47,418 bases of DNA from Flavobacteriaceae bacterium PRS1 (GCA_003709165.1 RDRZ01000018.1:1-47418), one strand, 5' to 3'; shown: positions 33,655 through 43,648, counted from the first letter of the stretch. Notes: generated from the letters alone by a model not told the origin. Made by a program: numbers and translations.

Positions 33655-34587
33655 TTACTTTACATCCATCAATTCCACATCAAAAATCAAGGTGGCATCC
33701 GGTGGAATATCACCTCCGGCACCTGTGCTTCCATATGCTAAATCGCTTGGTATGACAAAACGTGCTTTATCTCCAACTTTTAAAAGAGCAACACCTTCAT
33801 CCCAACCAGCTATAACTTGTCCCATTCCTAATACAAAATCAAGAGGTTGATTACGTTTGTATGAGGAATCGAATACAGTTCCGTCTGGTAATTGCCCTTT
33901 ATAATGTACTGAAACTGTTTTGCCTTTTTCGGCTTTTGCTCCTGTTCCTTTTTGAAGCATTTGGTAACGTAAACCACTTTTGGTTTTATTAAATCCTTTA
34001 GCAAGTTTTTCAAGTTCAGCTTCAGTACCTTTTTTAGCTTCGGCTAATAGTTTCTCTCGCGAACCTTCAAATGTTCTAAAAGCTTCAATGGCATTAAATG
34101 CTTTTGCGTCTTTACCTACTCTTACAATCTCTAAAGTTTCTATTTTATCTTCTGAATTAATCGTATTAACTATTTCTAGTCCTTCGGAAACTTTCCCGAA
34201 AACAGTGTGTTTACCATCTAACCAAGGTGTTTCAATATGCGTGATAAAAAACTGGCTTCCGTTGGTTCCAGGTCCTGAATTTGCCATAGACAAAACGCCT
34301 GGTCCATCGTGTTTTAAATCAGGGTGAAACTCATCATCAAACTTATATCCAGGGTTTCCTGTCCCTGTTCCTTGTGGACAACCACCTTGAATCATAAAAT
34401 CTGGAATTACACGATGAAATTTTAGTCCATCATAATAAGGAGTGCCTTGTGGTTTTATAGAGTTTTCTAAATTTCCTTCTGCCAAAGCAACAAAGTTGCC
34501 AACTGTTCCCGGTGTTTTTTTGTATTCTAAAGCGATCAAAATTTCGCCTTTTGTTGTATTGAATTTTACGTATAAACCGTCTTGCAT
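33655..34587 (-). CDS. Cyclophilin-FKBP fusion peptidyl-prolyl isomerase
   Basis: A 310-residue protein with two unrelated prolyl-isomerase domains. The N-terminal cyclophilin (about 5-165) shows [14 protein letters not shown] with the catalytic arginine, [14 protein letters not shown] and [13 protein letters not shown] linker rich in Lys and Glu (about 165-205) leads to the C-terminal FKBP (about 205-308) with [33 protein letters not shown] and [20 protein letters not shown]. Such dual immunophilins are known from Flavobacterium and some protists. There is no signal peptide, so it is likely cytoplasmic. Confidence 0.93.
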   Translation of the reverse strand: MQDGLYVKFNTTKGEILIALEYKKTPGTVGNFVALAEGNLENSIKPQGTPYYDGLKFHRVIPDFMIQGGCPQGTGTGNPGYKFDDEFHPDLKHDGPGVLSMANSGPGTNGSQFFITHIETPWLDGKHTVFGKVSEGLEIVNTINSEDKIETLEIVRVGKDAKAFNAIEAFRTFEGSREKLLAEAKKGTEAELEKLAKGFNKTKSGLRYQMLQKGTGAKAEKGKTVSVHYKGQLPDGTVFDSSYKRNQPLDFVLGMGQVIAGWDEGVALLKVGDKARFVIPSDLAYGSTGAGGDIPPDATLIFDVELMDVK

Positions 34588-34604
34588 TGTTTTAATTTTG
34601 ATTG

Positions 34605-34612
34605 CAAATATA
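34605..34612 (-). promoter_or_regulatory. Candidate -7 box for the cyclophilin-FKBP gene
   Basis: TATATTTG on the minus strand matches TAnnTTTG, 18 bases upstream of the ATG. No TTG is found at 17-23 bp. Confidence 0.35.
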
Positions 34613-34795
34613 ATAATGATTTATGAATTACGATTTATGATTTATGATATTTCAAAAATTAATATATCACTAGTAAAAACACTTGAACTCAAAGCAAAAA
34701 AGCATCACATTTTATTTAAAACTTTTTAGAAATGAGTACTGCGTACTGCCCCCGATAACTATCGGGACTAAAAACTGTGGACTGAAAACTAGATA
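34613..34795. repeat. Low-complexity intergenic region with short repeats and palindrome copy D
   Basis: Begins with repeated units of the type ATTTATG (34617-34650), then an AT-rich stretch, then GTACTGCGTACTG (34736-34748), the perfect palindrome CCCGATAACTATCGGG (34751-34766) and ACTGTGGACTGAAAACT (34774-34790). The ACTG-spaced units look like decayed tandem repeats. A related AATGAGTACTG occurs at about 38970. No gene is seen. Confidence 0.6.
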
Positions 34796-36997
34796 TTAAT
34801 TCGCCACTTCACTTATAAATTTTATACGATATAAACGTAATTCTTCATCGTCATAATCGCCTTCAAACTCTTCAATGGCATCATCTATTTTATCGGTTTC
34901 AGCTTCCATAAAATAGTCGTGAATCTCTTCTTGTTGGTCTTCATCAAGAATCTCATCAATCCAATATGAAATGTTAAGCTTAGTACCTGAAAAAACTATA
35001 GCTTCCATTTCCTTAATAAAATCTGGCATTTCCATGCCTTTAGCTGCAGTAATATCGTCTAAAGGTAATTTTCTATCAATATTTTGAATGATAAATAGCT
35101 TTAATGCAGAATTTGAACCCGTAGATTTAACAACCATATCCTGAATGCGTTCAATCTCGTTTTCTTCAACATAATCACTTATTAGTTCTACAAAATCTAC
35201 TCCATATTTTTTTGCTTTTCCATCTCCAACGCCATGAACATTTGAAAGTTCCTCTAAAGTAATTGGGTATTTAAGCGTCATATCTTCTAATGAAGGGTCT
35301 TGAAAAATTACAAATGGAGGTACACCTAAGCGTTTAGCATTTTGCTTTCGTAAATCTTTAAGCATTATCATTAAATTTTCGTCTGCTGCAACACCACCAC
35401 CTTTAGCGTTAGTTATAATACTGTCGTCACTCTCTTGATCGAACACATGATCTTCGGTCATCATAAACGACAAAGGGTTTTCTAAAAAGGATCTGCCAGC
35501 ATCTTTCACTTTTAAAACGCCATAGGTTTCTATATCCTTTTTTAATAAGCCCACAACTAAAACTTGGCGAATCAATGCCATCCAAAATTTGTCACTTTTG
35601 TTATTCCCAATCCCAAAAAACGGCTGTGTGTCGGTTTTATGAGATTTAATTAATGCATTTTCTTTCCCAATAATAACATTTACTAAATCTTTACTTTTAT
35701 ATGATTCATTTGTTTTAGAAACAACTTCTAATAAAATCTTTACTTCATCTTTAGCTTCAACTTGCTTTTTAGGATAACGCATATTATCATCCATATCACC
35801 ACCTTCTCCCGTCTCATTATCGAATTCTTCTCCAAAATAATGTAGAATAAACTTTCGTCGGGACATAGATGTTTCGGCAAATGCAACAACCTCTTGTAGT
35901 AATGCATGACCGATTTCTTGTTCGGCTACTGGTTTTCCAGACATAAACTTTTCAAGTTTTTCTATATCCTTATACGCATAGTATGCCAAACAATGACCTT
36001 CGCCTCCATCACGACCTGCACGACCTGTTTCTTGATAATAGCTTTCTATACTTTTAGGGATATCGTGATGAATCACAAAACGAACATCTGGTTTGTCTAT
36101 TCCCATTCCGAAAGCAATAGTTGCCACAACAATATCGGCATCTTCCATTAAAAACATATCTTGATGCCTTACTCTGGTTTTAGCATCTAATCCTGCATGA
36201 TATGGCACAGCCTTGATACCATTTACCTGAAGTACCTGTGCCAATTCTTCAACCCGTTTTCTGCTTAAGCAATATATAATTCCTGATTTCCCTTCATTTT
36301 GTTTAACAAACCGAATAATATCTGCATCAACATTTTTAGTTTTAGGCCGTACTTCATAATATAAATTTGGTCGGTTGAATGATGCTTTAAAAGTTTTTGC
36401 ATCTGTAATTCCTAAATTTTTTAAAATATCTTCTTGAACTTTTGGTGTTGCAGTAGCTGTTAAACCAATCATTGGGATATTATCACCAATACGTTTAATA
36501 ATGTGTCGAAGATTTCTATATTCTGGTCTAAAATCGTGTCCCCATTCACTTATACAATGTGCTTCGTCTATTGCCATGAATGAAATTATTTGAGATTTTA
36601 AAAACTCGACATTCTCTTCTTTTGTGAGAGATTCTGGTGCTACATAGAGAAGTTTAGTAATTCCGTCAACTATATCTTGCTTTACTTTTTTTACTTCTGT
36701 CTTATTGAGTGATGAATTTAAAACGTGAGCAATACCATCTTCTTTAGACACTCCTCTAATAGCATCAACTTGGTTTTTCATTAAGGCAATTAAAGGAGAA
36801 ACAACTATTGCTGTTCCTTCTTTCATTAGTGCAGGCAATTGATAACATAGTGATTTACCGCCTCCAGTAGGCATAATAACAAAAGTATTATTATTAGCCA
36901 TAACACTTTTAATTACCTCTTCCTGCAAACCTTTAAAAGTATCAAAACCAAAATACGTTTTTAACGCTTCTTGCAATCCCATTTCACTTGTAATCAT
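34796..36997 (-). CDS. recQ: ATP-dependent DNA helicase RecQ
   Basis: A 733-residue RecQ helicase, longer than the E. coli 609-610. Walker A IMPTGGGKSLCYQLPAL, DEAHCISEWGHDFRPEY, GLTATATPKVQEDI and QETGRAGRDGGEGHCLAYY define the helicase core (about 1-345). The RQC part follows, but the zinc-binding cysteines usual after it are not evident in SRRKFILHYFGEEFD. An HRDC domain (about 530-605, KRLGVPPFVIFQDPSLEDM) and an acidic C-terminal extension of about 110 residues complete it. It acts in recombination and fork repair. Divergent from kdsD. Confidence 0.95.
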   Translation of the reverse strand: MITSEMGLQEALKTYFGFDTFKGLQEEVIKSVMANNNTFVIMPTGGGKSLCYQLPALMKEGTAIVVSPLIALMKNQVDAIRGVSKEDGIAHVLNSSLNKTEVKKVKQDIVDGITKLLYVAPESLTKEENVEFLKSQIISFMAIDEAHCISEWGHDFRPEYRNLRHIIKRIGDNIPMIGLTATATPKVQEDILKNLGITDAKTFKASFNRPNLYYEVRPKTKNVDADIIRFVKQNEGKSGIIYCLSRKRVEELAQVLQVNGIKAVPYHAGLDAKTRVRHQDMFLMEDADIVVATIAFGMGIDKPDVRFVIHHDIPKSIESYYQETGRAGRDGGEGHCLAYYAYKDIEKLEKFMSGKPVAEQEIGHALLQEVVAFAETSMSRRKFILHYFGEEFDNETGEGGDMDDNMRYPKKQVEAKDEVKILLEVVSKTNESYKSKDLVNVIIGKENALIKSHKTDTQPFFGIGNNKSDKFWMALIRQVLVVGLLKKDIETYGVLKVKDAGRSFLENPLSFMMTEDHVFDQESDDSIITNAKGGGVAADENLMIMLKDLRKQNAKRLGVPPFVIFQDPSLEDMTLKYPITLEELSNVHGVGDGKAKKYGVDFVELISDYVEENEIERIQDMVVKSTGSNSALKLFIIQNIDRKLPLDDITAAKGMEMPDFIKEMEAIVFSGTKLNISYWIDEILDEDQQEEIHDYFMEAETDKIDDAIEEFEGDYDDEELRLYRIKFISEVAN

Positions 36998-37162
36998 TAA
37001 TCCCTTAATTAGTCATTTTAGTTGTACTTAAAGTTACAAAAAAAATATAATTATCCAATTTCTACCATATTAATTAAACTTCCATTATAATTTTTTGTTT
37101 TTTTGTAGAATATTATAAAGATAGTAAAATCTTTAAAGGCATCAAACCATAAATTATAAATT

Positions 37163-38128
37163 TTGAATAATATTGATTCTATTCTTAAAATTGCAAAAAA
37201 CACTATCGATTTGGAAAGCAAGGCTATTGCTAATCTCTCAAATTTATTAAATAAAGATTTTGCAAATGCGACCCAACTTATTTATAATTCTAAAGGTAGA
37301 GTAATAATTACAGGTATTGGGAAAAGTGCTATTATAGCCAATAAGATTGTAGCAACTTTGAATTCTACAGGAACACCAGCAATTTTTATGCATGCGGCAG
37401 ATGCTATTCATGGTGATTTAGGTTTAATTCTAGAAGATGATGTGGTTATTTGTATATCTAAAAGCGGAGACACTCCCGAAATTAAAGTTTTAGTGCCACT
37501 TATAAAAAATGGTCCAAATAAAATGATTGCAATTACAGGAAATCCTGATTCTTTTCTTGGGCAACAAGCAGATTATGTTTTAAACACTTATGTAGAAAAA
37601 GAAGCTTGCACAAATAATTTGGCACCAACTACCAGTACAACAGCACAATTGGTTATAGGAGATGCTTTAGCAGTCTGTTTGTTAGAATTACGGGGTTTTT
37701 CAAGTCATGATTTTGCTAAATATCATCCAGGTGGTGCTCTGGGAAAAAAATTATATTTAAAAGTTTATGATTTGTCTTCAGTAAACCAAAAACCAAAAGT
37801 TTGGTTAGACACTAATATAAAACAGATTATTATAGAAATTTCTGAAAAAATGCTTGGAGTTACTGCTGTAGTAGATAACGGAACTATTATTGGTATTATT
37901 ACAGATGGTGATTTACGTCGTATGTTAAGTAAAACTGAGGATTTTACAAATCTTACTGCTGAAGATATTATGAGTGCAAAACCCAAAACTATTGAAGCAG
38001 ATGCTATGGCTGTTGATGCCATGGAGCTTATGGAAAAATATGGTATTTCTCAATTACTTGTAGAAGAAGATGGTATATATGCAGGTGTTGTACACTTACA
38101 TGATTTAATAAAAGAAGGTATTTTATAA
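37163..38128 (+). CDS. kdsD: D-arabinose 5-phosphate isomerase, KpsF/GutQ family
   Basis: It makes arabinose 5-phosphate for Kdo synthesis. The 321-residue protein has a SIS domain (about 35-170) with VIITGIGKSAIIANKIVATL, ISKSGDTPEIKVLVPLI and FAKYHPGGALGKKLYLKV, followed by two CBS modules (about 205-320). It starts with TTG at 37163: an in-frame TAA lies six bases upstream, and the next Met is deep in the SIS domain. Its stop overlaps the tatC ATG by one base. It forms an operon with tatC and lptB, the usual flavobacterial order. Confidence 0.95.
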   Translation: MNNIDSILKIAKNTIDLESKAIANLSNLLNKDFANATQLIYNSKGRVIITGIGKSAIIANKIVATLNSTGTPAIFMHAADAIHGDLGLILEDDVVICISKSGDTPEIKVLVPLIKNGPNKMIAITGNPDSFLGQQADYVLNTYVEKEACTNNLAPTTSTTAQLVIGDALAVCLLELRGFSSHDFAKYHPGGALGKKLYLKVYDLSSVNQKPKVWLDTNIKQIIIEISEKMLGVTAVVDNGTIIGIITDGDLRRMLSKTEDFTNLTAEDIMSAKPKTIEADAMAVDAMELMEKYGISQLLVEEDGIYAGVVHLHDLIKEGIL

Positions 38129-38952
38129 TGACAAAAAAGAACATTAATGAAATGTCTTTTCTTAACCACCTTGAAGAATTGAGATGGCATCTTATACGAT
38201 CAACATTAGCAATTTTAATTACTGGAAGTATCGCATTTGTATTTAGTAGATATATTTTTGATGTAATAATTTTTGGCCCTTTAAAAATGAGTTTTCCTAC
38301 TTACTCTTTTTTATGTAAAGCTGCCAATTATATTGATGTAGAAACTAGTTTTTGTGGTGAATCGTTACCAATGATTATTCAAAGCCGAACAATGGCTGGA
38401 CAATTTTCAGCCGATATCTGGACCTCAATTATGGCTGGTTTTATTATTTCATTTCCCTATGTAATTTATCAATTTTGGAAATTTATCAGTCCCGGACTTC
38501 ACGAAAATGAGCGTAAACATTCTCGTGGGTTTATAATCATTTCGTCATTTTTATTTTTTCTGGGTGTATTGTTTGGGTACTTTATAATATGTCCTTTATC
38601 CATTAATTTTTTAGCCAATTATAATATTTCAGATGTCGTAGATAATCAAATAGATATCGGTTCTTATATTGGATTAGTAAGAGCATCCGTTTTAGCATCT
38701 GGTTTAATATTTGAACTTCCTATTATAATCTACTTTTTAACTAAAATAGGATTGGTTACGCCTGAATTCTTAAAGAAATATCGTAAATATGCTTTAGTTT
38801 TAGTTTTAATATTATCTGCCATTATTACACCGCCAGATATTGCAAGTCAGATAATTGTAGCCATACCAATATTAATATTATACCAAGTGAGTATCTATAT
38901 TTCAAAAGTTGTAATCAGAAATCAAAAAAGAAAGGAAAAACAACAGGCATAG
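38128..38952 (+). CDS. tatC: Twin-arginine translocase subunit TatC
   Basis: A 274-residue membrane protein with six helices. The N-terminal FLNHLEELRWHLIRS contains the twin-arginine receptor residues, and SADIWTSIMAGFIISFPYV, FWKFISPGLHENERKHSRG and the last pair of helices (LVLVLILSAIITPPDIASQ) are typical. TatC recognises twin-arginine signal peptides for export of folded proteins. Start overlaps the kdsD stop (TAATG), suggesting coupling. TatA genes are not in the window. Confidence 0.96.
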   Translation: MTKKNINEMSFLNHLEELRWHLIRSTLAILITGSIAFVFSRYIFDVIIFGPLKMSFPTYSFLCKAANYIDVETSFCGESLPMIIQSRTMAGQFSADIWTSIMAGFIISFPYVIYQFWKFISPGLHENERKHSRGFIIISSFLFFLGVLFGYFIICPLSINFLANYNISDVVDNQIDIGSYIGLVRASVLASGLIFELPIIIYFLTKIGLVTPEFLKKYRKYALVLVLILSAIITPPDIASQIIVAIPILILYQVSIYISKVVIRNQKRKEKQQA

Positions 38953-39027
38953 TCTAGTAAAAGAAATTAATGAGTACTGTACGGTGTTTGAAACCAATAA
39001 TTAAATAAAAATTACGTTATTGCAAAT

Positions 39028-39768
39028 ATGATTTTAAGAGCTGATAATTTAATGAAGTCCTATAGTGGACGAAAAGTTGTGAAAGATGTTTCGTTGGAAG
39101 TAAATCAAGGTGAAATTGTTGGACTTCTTGGTCCGAATGGTGCAGGTAAAACAACATGCTTTTATATGATTGTTGGGCTTATAAAACCAAATGGAGGTAA
39201 AATTTTTCTCGATAATAACGAGATTACCAAATATCCAATGTACAAGCGTGCACAAAATGGTATTGGATATCTTGCACAAGAAGCTTCTGTTTTCAGAAAA
39301 TTAAGCGTTGAAGACAATATTTTAAGCGTGTTACAAATGACCAAACTGAGCAAAAAAGCACAGACCGATAAAATGGAATCTCTTATCGAAGAATTTGGAC
39401 TAGGTCATATACGCAAAAACAGAGGCGATTTACTTTCTGGTGGTGAGCGTCGCCGTACCGAAATTGCTCGTGCTTTGGCAACAGACCCAAATTTTATTTT
39501 ATTAGACGAACCCTTTGCTGGAGTTGATCCCGTTGCTGTTGAAGATATACAGCGAATTGTAGCTAAACTTACCAAAAAGAATATTGGTATATTAATAACT
39601 GACCACAATGTACAGGAAACCCTTGCCATTACAGACAGAACGTATTTAATGTTTGAAGGAAGCATACTAAAAGCAGGTAAACCTGAAGAACTTGCCGAAG
39701 ACGAAATGGTGCGTAAAGTGTATTTAGGACAGAATTTTGAGCTACGTAAAAAGAAGCTGGAGTTTTAG
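39028..39768 (+). CDS. lptB: LPS export ABC transporter ATPase LptB
   Basis: A 246-residue ATPase that powers LPS extraction by LptFG and LptC. Walker [19 protein letters not shown]-loop [12 protein letters not shown], signature [16 protein letters not shown], Walker [16 protein letters not shown] and switch histidine in [10 protein letters not shown] are all seen. It lies 75 bases after tatC. The gap contains an AATGAGTACTG fragment resembling repeats at 34732-34748. Confidence 0.96.
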   Translation: MILRADNLMKSYSGRKVVKDVSLEVNQGEIVGLLGPNGAGKTTCFYMIVGLIKPNGGKIFLDNNEITKYPMYKRAQNGIGYLAQEASVFRKLSVEDNILSVLQMTKLSKKAQTDKMESLIEEFGLGHIRKNRGDLLSGGERRRTEIARALATDPNFILLDEPFAGVDPVAVEDIQRIVAKLTKKNIGILITDHNVQETLAITDRTYLMFEGSILKAGKPEELAEDEMVRKVYLGQNFELRKKKLEF

Positions 39769-39790
39769 AGTTAAGGCTTATTTAATTATT

Positions 39791-40567
39791 TCAATCTTTT
39801 TTAACACTTTTCTTCTCAGCAATCAACTTTTTTTGATAGCGACCTTGTACAATATCAGTAATTACTAAGATGCCTATTACAAAATAGAAAGTGGTTTTAC
39901 TCATAGGTGTAATTTCGTTTCCAAAAAGTTTTAAATGCGCTAGATGTCCTCCTTCGGTTAATAACATAATACCTACAATAAACAAGATAAAAAGACCAAG
40001 TACTTCATACATCCTATTCTTCTCTAAAAAATTTGACACTTTATCAGCCATCAAAATCATAAGTAAACCACCAATAACAATCGCTATTGCCATAATCCAA
40101 AATACATTTGTTAATGCCATCGCACTTAAAATTGAATCAAAAGAAAACACAATATTCATAATCACAATCATAGTAATCACTTTTCCAACCGAGTTTTTCT
40201 TTACATCTTCTACATTATCTGACATATGATTTACACCAACCAAGTGCCAAATCTCTTTCATTGCAGTATAAATAATAAAAATTCCGCCGCCGAGAACTAT
40301 AAAACTGTGGATGTTAAAATTGCCTTCTATAATACCTTCAAAAGGCAATAATAGCACTGGAGCTTGAAAGTAATCTATAAGGAAAATCAACACAAACAAT
40401 AAGACAATACGTAAAATTATTGCTAAAGCAATACCTACTTTACGAACATAATGTTGTTTTTCTTTTGGTGCGTTTTTAGATTCTAAAGAGATGTATAACA
40501 AATTGTCAAATCCTAAAACAACTTGTAATAGTATGAGCATTAATAATGTAAATATATTTTCTACCAT
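39791..40567 (-). CDS. TerC/YkoY family membrane protein
   Basis: A 258-residue protein with seven or eight membrane segments. The TerC hallmarks are LGFDNLLYISLESKNAP near the N-terminus and MIVIMNIVFSFDSILSAMAL, both with intramembrane aspartates thought to bind metal. YkoY/TerC proteins take part in metal (manganese) export or tellurite resistance; no ter genes accompany it. It follows pssA by seven bases on the minus strand and is convergent with lptB. Confidence 0.88.
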   Translation of the reverse strand: MVENIFTLLMLILLQVVLGFDNLLYISLESKNAPKEKQHYVRKVGIALAIILRIVLLFVLIFLIDYFQAPVLLLPFEGIIEGNFNIHSFIVLGGGIFIIYTAMKEIWHLVGVNHMSDNVEDVKKNSVGKVITMIVIMNIVFSFDSILSAMALTNVFWIMAIAIVIGGLLMILMADKVSNFLEKNRMYEVLGLFILFIVGIMLLTEGGHLAHLKLFGNEITPMSKTTFYFVIGILVITDIVQGRYQKKLIAEKKSVKKD

Positions 40568-40574
40568 AACAACA

Positions 40575-41252
40575 TTATTTATTTAAGAGAGAAATGATAA
40601 TATAACTGGCAATAATAAGTGGAATTGCTATAAACTGAAAAATCACTAACAATATTATCGATAGTAAAATGACTATATAACGCGCTTTATTATCTATAAA
40701 ACTCCAGTTTTTAAACTTAAGAGCAATGAGTTTGATATTTGCATTTAACAAATAACAACTCAATAATGTTATCCCTATTAAAAACCATTTGTTTAGAATG
40801 ATAGCATTCATCACTTCATTGTTTTGAAACTCCATTATTAACGGCAACGACAAGATTAACAATGCATTTGCAGGCGTAGGCAAACCTATAAATGAATCGG
40901 ATTGATTTTCATCAATATTAAAATTAGCTAAACGATATGCCGAAGCTAATGTTATGAGTAAACCTAAATACGGTAAATATGAATTTATATTACTTAATTC
41001 TAATAAATAAAACATCACTAGTCCAGGAACCAAACCACTTGTTACCATATCTGCCAAAGAATCCAACTGTAATCCTAACTCACTTTGTACATTCAGTTTT
41101 CTTGCCAATAAACCATCAAAAAAGTCGAAGAAAATACCAAGAAAAACGAACAATGCCGTTGCAAGCATATTCCCATTTACGGCAAAAATTACGGCAATAC
41201 TACCACAGAATAAATTTAAAAGCGTAATAAAGTTAGGAATGTGCTTTTTCAA
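40575..41252 (-). CDS. pssA: CDP-diacylglycerol-serine O-phosphatidyltransferase
   Basis: A 225-residue membrane enzyme making phosphatidylserine, precursor of phosphatidylethanolamine. The CDP-alcohol phosphatidyltransferase signature D-G-x2-A-R-x8-G-x3-D-x3-D is complete in DGLLARKLNVQ, SELGLQ and LDSLAD (about 45-67). Membrane helices run to the end, starting with MKKHIPNFITLLNLFCGSIA. It is followed after seven bases by the TerC-like gene and is divergent from the PorV-like gene. Confidence 0.95.
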   Translation of the reverse strand: MKKHIPNFITLLNLFCGSIAVIFAVNGNMLATALFVFLGIFFDFFDGLLARKLNVQSELGLQLDSLADMVTSGLVPGLVMFYLLELSNINSYLPYLGLLITLASAYRLANFNIDENQSDSFIGLPTPANALLILSLPLIMEFQNNEVMNAIILNKWFLIGITLLSCYLLNANIKLIALKFKNWSFIDNKARYIVILLSIILLVIFQFIAIPLIIASYIIISLLNK

Positions 41253-41367
41253 TCGTCTAAACGTTTAATTTCAGTAAAAATAACAAACTATATTTGTCTA
41301 AAACAATATCTCAAAAAAATTAGAGTTTATTAGGTGAATTGCGCATATTTGTACAAAATTTTGGCTT

Positions 41368-42438
41368 TTGAAAAAGTATTTAACCATTTTACTACTTCTT
41401 TGTGTGTCCTTAATTCATGCTCAAACTACCAGAAAATATTCCAACGAATTTATGAATATTGGTGTGGATGCTGCAGCTTTAGGAATGAGTAATGCAGTAG
41501 TTGCACATACTGCTGATGTAAATTCTGGGTATTGGAATCCTGCAGGCTTGGTAAATTTAGAAGACAACCAAATGGCATTGATGCACTCCAGTTATTTTGC
41601 AAATATTGCTAATTACAATTATGCTGCTTTTGCTATGCCAATTGATGATAGGAGCACTATGGGAATTTCTATAATTAGGTTTGGTGTGGACGACATTTTG
41701 GATACCACGCAACTTATTGACGATCAAGGCAACATTAATTATGATAGAATAAACTTATTTTCGGCTGTCGATTATGGAATCACCTTTTCTTATGCTCGAA
41801 AATTACCTGTTCAAGGCTTAAACTATGGTGTTAACGCTAAAATAATTAGACGTATTATTGGTGATTTTGCCTCATCTTGGGGTTTTGGTTTAGATCTTGG
41901 AATTCAGTTTGAAGGTGGAAATGATTGGAAATTTGGCATTATGATAAGAGATATTACCACAACGTTTAATTCGTGGTCGTTTGATAAAGATAAACTTGAA
42001 GATATTAAAAACGCCATTGATGGTCAAAATCAAGAACCACCTGAAGGGACTGAATTGACACTTCCTAAATTGCAAATTGGTATTTCTAAAATGTTTGTAT
42101 TTAACTACGATTATACGCTTCGTGCCGAATTTGACCTTAATATAAGATTTGCTGAAACCAATGATATTATTTCAACATCGTTTGCGAGTATTAATCCTGC
42201 ACTTGGGTTTAAATTTGGCTATACAGATCTTGTGTTTTTACGTGTAGGAGTTGGAAATTTTCAAAATGAATTACAAATTGATAATAGTGAAAACTTAACC
42301 TTTCAACCTAGTTTTGGAGTCGGTTTTAAGTATAACGGCATTGAAATTGATTATGCATTTACAGATATTGGTGACCAAAGTGTCGCATTATATTCTAATG
42401 TATTTTCTTTAAAGTTAGATTTTAGTATTTTTAGATAA
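41368..42438 (+). CDS. PorV/PorQ-family outer-membrane protein
   Basis: A 356-residue FadL-like beta-barrel with signal peptide KKYLTILLLLCVSLIHAQ. NEFMNIGVDAAALGMSNAVV, HTADVNSGYWNPAGLVN and MGISIIRFGVDDILDT are typical of PorV/PorQ-like proteins, some of which shuttle type IX secretion substrates. It is not necessarily PorV itself, as no por genes are adjacent. The start is TTG at 41368; the next Met is residue 29, inside the mature protein, so TTG is needed for the signal peptide. The last residues are LKLDFSIFR. Confidence 0.82.
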   Translation: MKKYLTILLLLCVSLIHAQTTRKYSNEFMNIGVDAAALGMSNAVVAHTADVNSGYWNPAGLVNLEDNQMALMHSSYFANIANYNYAAFAMPIDDRSTMGISIIRFGVDDILDTTQLIDDQGNINYDRINLFSAVDYGITFSYARKLPVQGLNYGVNAKIIRRIIGDFASSWGFGLDLGIQFEGGNDWKFGIMIRDITTTFNSWSFDKDKLEDIKNAIDGQNQEPPEGTELTLPKLQIGISKMFVFNYDYTLRAEFDLNIRFAETNDIISTSFASINPALGFKFGYTDLVFLRVGVGNFQNELQIDNSENLTFQPSFGVGFKYNGIEIDYAFTDIGDQSVALYSNVFSLKLDFSIFR

Positions 42439-42459
42439 TGAACTCGTTTAAAATTTGGT

Positions 42460-43635
42460 ATGCATATAAAACTATTACTCTTAATTTTGGTATTCTTTTT
42501 TGCTTCTGAAGTAAAAGCACAACAAAAACAACTTTCTTCTCAAGCAGAAATTAGTGTACTTACACTAGGTCCAGGCACTTCTCTAAACGATTCATTTGGT
42601 CATAATGCATTTAGAATAAAAGATACTCTTTTAGGTATAGATTACACATACAACTACGGAGTTTTTGATTTTAATACACCCAATTTTTATACAAAATTTG
42701 CAAGAGGAAAGCTTAACTACAGAATAGAAAAAAATCAATATAAAAACTTTATCAATTTTTACATCTTACAGAATCGTACTGTAAAGGAACAGGTTTTAAA
42801 CTTATCTCAATTTGAAAAACAGCTACTTTACGATTATCTAATTAATAATTACAAACCTGAAAATCAATATTATTTGTACGATTTTTTCTTTGATAACTGT
42901 GCCACAAAAATTAGAGACGTCATTCCAATAATCTTAAAAGAAGATATTAATTTTAAAGAACCTGAAGGATTTACACTAAAAACATTCAGACGACTAATTC
43001 ACGACCACGTAGATAGAAATTCCTGGGGTGGTTTTGGAATTGATATTGCTCTTGGCTCTGTTATTGATAAAAAAGCAACTGCAAACGAACATATGTTTTT
43101 ACCTCAATATATTTATTTATTTTTTGAAAACGCTCAAATTAACTCATCAAAACCTTTAGTAAAACAAAGCAATATTTTATTTGAAAGTATTAAAAAACCA
43201 AAGCCTGATAATTTCTTCACAAGTCCATTATTTATTTTTGGGATTATTGGTTTACTTATATTATTAATCACCTTTTTTGATTATAAAAACAATAAACGCA
43301 GTAATTGGCTTGATGTTTTAATATTTGGTTTTACAGGAATTGTTGGAGTATTAATTTTGTTGCTTTGGTTTGCCACTGATCATTCTGCAACTGCACAAAA
43401 CTATAATTTACTCTGGGCTTTTGCCTTAAATATTTTTGTGATTCCGCAACTATTCAAAAAAGAAGTAAAAAAATGGATTATTAAGTATTTAAAGTTTCTA
43501 CTAATAATGCTGTGCTTATTAACTTTACATTGGATTATTGGTATAGAGATATTTGCAATAGGATTAATTCCAATTCTGATTGCCTTCTTTATTAGATATC
43601 TATATTTAATAAAATACTATCAGAAGAACATCTAA
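42460..43635 (+). CDS. DUF4105 exported membrane protein
   Basis: A 391-residue protein with signal peptide (ending KAQQ), a DUF4105 domain (about 28-230) and about five C-terminal membrane helices (about 248-385). Key residues are the histidine in GTSLNDSFGHNAFRIKD and the cysteine in DFFFDNCATKIRDVI, a His/Cys pair as in thiol transferases or NlpC/P60-like folds. I recall recent work linking DUF4105 proteins to lipoprotein N-acylation in Bacteroidota, but cannot check that here. It follows the PorV-like gene by 21 bases, probably in one operon. Confidence 0.82.
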   Translation: MHIKLLLLILVFFFASEVKAQQKQLSSQAEISVLTLGPGTSLNDSFGHNAFRIKDTLLGIDYTYNYGVFDFNTPNFYTKFARGKLNYRIEKNQYKNFINFYILQNRTVKEQVLNLSQFEKQLLYDYLINNYKPENQYYLYDFFFDNCATKIRDVIPIILKEDINFKEPEGFTLKTFRRLIHDHVDRNSWGGFGIDIALGSVIDKKATANEHMFLPQYIYLFFENAQINSSKPLVKQSNILFESIKKPKPDNFFTSPLFIFGIIGLLILLITFFDYKNNKRSNWLDVLIFGFTGIVGVLILLLWFATDHSATAQNYNLLWAFALNIFVIPQLFKKEVKKWIIKYLKFLLIMLCLLTLHWIIGIEIFAIGLIPILIAFFIRYLYLIKYYQKNI

Positions 43636-43648
43636 TTTTATAACCAAT

